A stretch of DNA of 8,992 nucleotides, from the NCBI GenBank assembly GCA_036397475.1, contig DASWIV010000096.1, positions 1 to 8,992 of the forward strand, given 5' to 3'. This DNA comes from DASWIV01 sp036397475. Lineage in GTDB: Bacteria; JAJVIF01; JAPKYR01. The translations under genes and the position numbers were made by a program. Below, one piece after another: positions 5,831-8,992 of this stretch. Numbering within the stretch: the stretch's first letter is position 1; each line of letters begins with the position of its first letter. The notes under the pieces were generated by a model. It saw only the letters and a list, made by a program, of their open reading frames with translations, ran no database searches and was not told the origin of the DNA.

Positions 5831-6744
5831 TTACTTTCCACCTGTTGCTTCTTCTGTACCGAATGTCCCCCAAACTGCCTGCGCAAAGCCGCCACACATT
5901 TATCCGAAAACGATTCATTCTGCCTTGAGCGGAACCTCGTCAGCAATGAGAGCGTAATGACAGGGGCAGGGACGCTCAGATCGATAGCTTCCTGAACTGT
6001 CCATCTTCCTTCTCCCGAATCCTGCGTGAATCCGGTAATATTTTCAAGATGAGTGTCTTCCGCAAACATCAACTCCGCAAGTTCACACAGCCACGACCTG
6101 ATAACGCTTCCCTGGTTCCAGAGATGTGAAACTTTTTCAAGGTTCAGGTCGTATTCGCTGTGTTCCAGTATCTGGAATCCCTCGGCGTACGCCTGCATCA
6201 TTCCGTATTCGATCCCGTTATGCACCATTTTCACATAATGCCCGGCTCCGGCAGGGCCGCAGTGAAGGTATCCGTCTGGAGGAGCGAGAGATTTGTAGAT
6301 CGGCTCCATTATTTCGAATGCCTCTTTTGTCCCACCGACCATCAGGCAGTAGCCTACTTCCAGTCCCCAGACACCGCCCGACGTTCCGGCGTCCATGTAA
6401 TGAAGCCCTTTTCCGGTTACATATTCAAATCTGCGCTTGGTGTCCTTGTACATCGTGTTCCCGCCATCGATTATCACATCGCCTTTCGACATATATGGCA
6501 GGACCGCTTCGATATTTTCATCCACAGGATCGCCTTCAGGCACCATCAGCCAGACAACTTTCGGGGTCTGCTTCTGTGACGTCACCAGCTCTTCGTATGA
6601 ATCGGGATGAATGCCGCCCCGTTCCGCGACAGCGGCCTTATGCTTTTTGCTCCGTGAATACCCATAGACAGTGTGGCCGTCCCTTGTCAGCCTCTCGACC
6701 ATATTCAAGCCCATTTTTCCAAGGCCTATTATCGCTAATTCCAT
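5827..6744 (-). CDS. gnd: 6-phosphogluconate dehydrogenase, decarboxylating, short type (305 aa)
   Basis: The enzyme converts 6-phosphogluconate to ribulose 5-phosphate and CO2 with reduction of NAD(P)+. At 305 residues it belongs to the short (GntZ/YqeC-like) class rather than the roughly 470-residue Gnd. The Rossmann motif is IGLGKMG at 6-12. The second-strand loop YSRSKK at 29-34 has Arg31 and lysines where an acidic residue would favour NAD, so NADP use is suggested. DGGN is at 93-96 and the substrate loop is GTSGGVWGLEVGYCLMVGG at 120-138. The catalytic Lys172 and Glu179 sit in KMVHNGIE at 172-179. The C-terminal part keeps GEGRWTVQEAIDL at 244-256 and LTRFRSRQ at 268-275. AAGGAG lies 9 bases before the ATG. 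gnd leads the cluster, overlaps zwf by 4 bases, and follows the GH15 gene after 125 bp. Confidence 0.94.
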   Translation of the reverse strand: MELAIIGLGKMGLNMVERLTRDGHTVYGYSRSKKHKAAVAERGGIHPDSYEELVTSQKQTPKVVWLMVPEGDPVDENIEAVLPYMSKGDVIIDGGNTMYKDTKRRFEYVTGKGLHYMDAGTSGGVWGLEVGYCLMVGGTKEAFEIMEPIYKSLAPPDGYLHCGPAGAGHYVKMVHNGIEYGMMQAYAEGFQILEHSEYDLNLEKVSHLWNQGSVIRSWLCELAELMFAEDTHLENITGFTQDSGEGRWTVQEAIDLSVPAPVITLSLLTRFRSRQNESFSDKCVAALRRQFGGHSVQKKQQVESK

Positions 6745-6869
6745 CTATTGAAACTCCTTGTTAAGTTCGTGTTTTGGAAAGTGAATTATTAACGTTTATT
6801 GAGAAAATAACCACCCATTCAGAATCACAACCAATTTACATTCTACATTAATATTTACCGGGACTAAAA
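6745..6869. other. 125-bp gap between the GH15 gene and gnd
   Basis: The gap is AT-rich and non-coding. Next to gnd it holds the AAGGAG ribosome site (about 6754-6759). I find no hairpin with T-run after the GH15 stop. I also find no promoter close to consensus, only AT-rich hexamers with poor partners. Whether gnd-zwf-pgl has its own promoter or is read through from the GH15 gene cannot be decided here. Confidence 0.5.
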
Positions 6870-8855
6870 TTATTTACCACTCTCTATCCTGTCCAGCGCT
6901 TTTTTGTATTCGTGAACAGTCGAAACAAACGCAGCGTGGCTCCACGTCAGCGGGCTGACCGAAACCGGCTCCCCGGTGAACGGGTGAAGCTGTTCGGATA
7001 ATATTCCGCTCGGGTAAGCATGGCGGCATGTCCACTCAAGTAATGCTTCTGTTTCCTTCAGGTCATTTTTATTTTTCGCCCTGAGGGCGTAATACCTGGC
7101 GAGCCATAGTGTGCAGATGAACCATGGATTCCCCGGGACCTGCTCGGTATCTTCGCCGATTCTGTGGTACGGATCGCCCTCGTATCTCGCGATACCTCCG
7201 ATATCCGTTTTGACCCACAACCTTTTCTCCATCGACTCCATCGTCCTGACGATTCTCTCGTCGTTGACATCGTACATTCCGAACATCCACAGCCCCGATA
7301 CCGACGCATCGATCGTCAGATCCGCATCCACATTTCCGGCAGGGCCGAAATTGATCATCCGCAAAAACCTGCCGAGATCCTCTCTCCAGAGATGCCTGTC
7401 AGCTCCTTTTTTTATCCTGTCCGCCGCGCTGGCGTATTTTTCAACTTTATCGAACTGCCCGAATGCTTCACAAAATTCAGCCGCTGCGCTAAGTCCCGCC
7501 CATGTCGCCCCGACTGTCCACGCGAGGATCCCGCGGCGTTCTTCCCACAGGTCGAACGACGGGAGCGGAAGTCCTGTTTCATGGTCGGTGTACGACGCCA
7601 TCCATTTTGCGCCACGCTTTACCACCGGCTTATAAACCGGACGTATATATTCCACATCCTTGAATTTTTCGAAATGCTGCTTAAGCGCCCAGATGACAAG
7701 CGCAGTCTCGTCTTCCTGTACCGGAAGCTGCTTTTTTCCATCGGCATACCATCCATGCCATGATGATGCCAGCGATCCGTCCGGGTTATATTTATGCAGC
7801 AGGTATCCTTCGTCTGTTATCGTGTCCCGGCAGAAATTGAAAAAGTTCCTCGACAGCATCGAGTAATTCGCTTCCATCAGAGCCGAAATTACCAGCGCGC
7901 CATCCCGGGGCCACATATACGAATATGTGTCCCTGAAATGATAAGCGTAATCGAAATCATTCGCCGCGATTATCGCTCCCTTGTTGTCGATCTGTGTCCT
8001 GAGAACCAGCAGGCTGCGCTCATATAAATTACAGATCTCAGCCTTGTCGGAGATTCCCGCCGTCATATCGGTATTGACCCAGAGCTTCCAGTAATGCCGG
8101 GTCCGCTCTAGAAAATTGACAGGCTCCTTCTGCCTGATCAGCCGGTTGAGGAATGTAACCTCCTCGAAATCATTCCCCACCGCGATCCAGTACCATCCGA
8201 CTGTCTGTCCTTTTTTCGGCAGGTTAAGATGCAGAGCTACACATGAATCCACACTTCCCTGCGCGACCGCGTTTCCCGATAACTGCCCGTTCTCGGCGTC
8301 GCGCCACGTGCCTTCCATGCCCTTGGTCTTTTTGTCCCCGACAGCCCACTGGTTAATTCCGGATATAATTCCGGACGGCGACTCCTTGGCGCAGTTGATA
8401 AGGAACCATCGATGCCCCTTGTAATGGTACACCGCCCGGCGTTCCGGTTCGTAGTACGCAGTGTCGCCGACCGGGTTTCCAGCGATATTCAGATCCTGCG
8501 CGAAAAATAGCCTGACATCCCGCGGATTGTCTTCCAGGTTTTTTACGCTGATTTTTCTCAGGAAAATATTGTCATTGAAATCTACACAGTCTTCCGAAAC
8601 GATCTCCAGACCCAGCTCTTCGTTCCGAAGCTCAACATCGGTAACGAGTGTTCCTTTCGCGTAGCGTAACTTCTTCTCCCAGCTTGTGTCGTGTACCCAT
8701 CCGAATTTTCCATCGACCCACACCCCGAACCGGCTGTGGTGGCCGACCGTGTGGTTTTCCTGCCCTACATGCGGATAATAAATATCGCGAATGAAGTAAT
8801 CAGAATCAAAATTTATCAGAAGGGAACCGTTGCCTACGGGTATGTCTCTTGGCAT
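6870..8855 (-). CDS. Glycoside hydrolase family 15 protein, probable cytosolic glucoamylase (661 aa)
   Basis: GH15 enzymes are inverting exo-hydrolases that release glucose from non-reducing ends of alpha-glucans; the family also includes glucodextranases and trehalases, so the exact substrate is not fixed. Length and layout match bacterial and archaeal members. An N-terminal beta-sandwich domain (about 1-260) begins with the characteristic MPRDIPVGNG and IRDIYYPHVGQENH (22-35). The (alpha/alpha)6 barrel (about 270-655) follows, with MWPRDGA at 314-320, QEDETALVIWAL at 380-391, the general acid Glu438 in DLWEER (435-440) and the general base Glu621 in SEQLHPFTGEP (620-630), then SPLTWSHAAF at 634-643. 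No signal peptide is present, so it should act on internal glycogen, maltodextrin or imported sugars. An in-frame TGA just two codons upstream fixes the start at 8855; the ribosome site is weak (GGAGA is 17 bases away). Its position before the pentose phosphate genes suggests feeding of glucose into that route, by inference. Confidence 0.93.
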   Translation of the reverse strand: MPRDIPVGNGSLLINFDSDYFIRDIYYPHVGQENHTVGHHSRFGVWVDGKFGWVHDTSWEKKLRYAKGTLVTDVELRNEELGLEIVSEDCVDFNDNIFLRKISVKNLEDNPRDVRLFFAQDLNIAGNPVGDTAYYEPERRAVYHYKGHRWFLINCAKESPSGIISGINQWAVGDKKTKGMEGTWRDAENGQLSGNAVAQGSVDSCVALHLNLPKKGQTVGWYWIAVGNDFEEVTFLNRLIRQKEPVNFLERTRHYWKLWVNTDMTAGISDKAEICNLYERSLLVLRTQIDNKGAIIAANDFDYAYHFRDTYSYMWPRDGALVISALMEANYSMLSRNFFNFCRDTITDEGYLLHKYNPDGSLASSWHGWYADGKKQLPVQEDETALVIWALKQHFEKFKDVEYIRPVYKPVVKRGAKWMASYTDHETGLPLPSFDLWEERRGILAWTVGATWAGLSAAAEFCEAFGQFDKVEKYASAADRIKKGADRHLWREDLGRFLRMINFGPAGNVDADLTIDASVSGLWMFGMYDVNDERIVRTMESMEKRLWVKTDIGGIARYEGDPYHRIGEDTEQVPGNPWFICTLWLARYYALRAKNKNDLKETEALLEWTCRHAYPSGILSEQLHPFTGEPVSVSPLTWSHAAFVSTVHEYKKALDRIESGK

Positions 8856-8992
8856 TTTTCAGGACTATTTATCTCCAATCGATTTAAAAACTTCCACTGT
8901 TCATTAAGCGGATAATTACCGCCCATGAATAATATCCAATGATTTTCGAATTAAAAAGCCACGCGATTCTAGCAGATAACATATTTTATATA
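8856..8992. other. Upstream region of the GH15 gene, with a weak promoter candidate
   Basis: These 137 bp are AT-rich and rich in stops on the minus strand, with no credible gene. A TATTAT box on the minus strand (8934-8929) has a poor -35 partner, TTTTTA (8957-8952), 17 bp upstream. If used, it would give a leader of about 65 bases before the ATG at 8855. This is a weak candidate only. The next upstream gene lies outside the window. Confidence 0.25.

Noticed and set aside
6126..7763. Plus-strand open frames (about 139-212 codons) opposite gnd and the GH15 gene
   Set aside because: They are antisense shadows; the minus-strand products show complete catalytic motifs.
8837..8926. A 30-codon minus-strand frame starting at ATG 8926 and overlapping the GH15 start
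   Set aside because: No ribosome binding site, no recognisable features, and a length expected by chance.
1..8992. CRISPR array, insertion sequence, toxin-antitoxin or phage genes
   Set aside because: No regular spaced repeats, transposase motifs, terminal inverted repeats or small two-gene modules were seen; all long frames are assigned to metabolic genes.

Overview
The window is about 9 kb of chromosomal-looking bacterial DNA of roughly balanced base composition, packed with ordinary metabolic genes. Every gene supported here lies on the minus strand, so transcription runs from high to low coordinates. The organism cannot be named from this stretch. A near-consensus sigma70-type promoter (TTGACT, 17 bp, TATAAT) argues against a typical Bacteroidota promoter system. 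The mix of short-type 6-phosphogluconate dehydrogenase, cytosolic GH15 glucoamylase and a cytochrome c/beta-propeller lipoprotein would fit an uncultured, environmental Gram-negative-type bacterium; that placement is inference. No mobile element, CRISPR array, tRNA or rRNA was seen.

Layout in transcription order. (1) 8992-8856: a short upstream region with no convincing gene. (2) 8855-6870: a complete cytosolic glucoamylase-type glycoside hydrolase (GH15). (3) 6744-3591: a tightly overlapped gnd-zwf-pgl cluster. The gnd stop and zwf start share ATGA, and the zwf stop and pgl start share TAATG. (4) 3590-3248: a 343-bp AT-rich non-coding gap holding a strong promoter, a perfect 16-bp CRP/FNR-type palindrome and a second inverted repeat. 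(5) 3247-1468: etfB then etfA, the two subunits of an electron-transfer flavoprotein. (6) 1467-1294: a 174-bp gap with two small inverted repeats. (7) 1293 to the left edge: the first 431 codons of a predicted lipoprotein joining a monohaem cytochrome c domain to an LVIVD-like beta-propeller, cut by the window edge.

How the genes may work together. The GH15 enzyme would release glucose from internal alpha-glucans or malto-oligosaccharides. Once phosphorylated by a glucokinase not encoded here, that glucose could be oxidised by Zwf, Pgl and Gnd to ribulose 5-phosphate, CO2 and reduced cofactor. EtfBA would collect electrons from flavin dehydrogenases encoded elsewhere. The cytochrome lipoprotein suggests a redox role at the cell envelope.

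There is no clear sign of a wholly new system. The items most worth a second look are the cytochrome-propeller lipoprotein, the regulatory site in front of etfBA, and the unusual residues in the G6PDH signature motifs.
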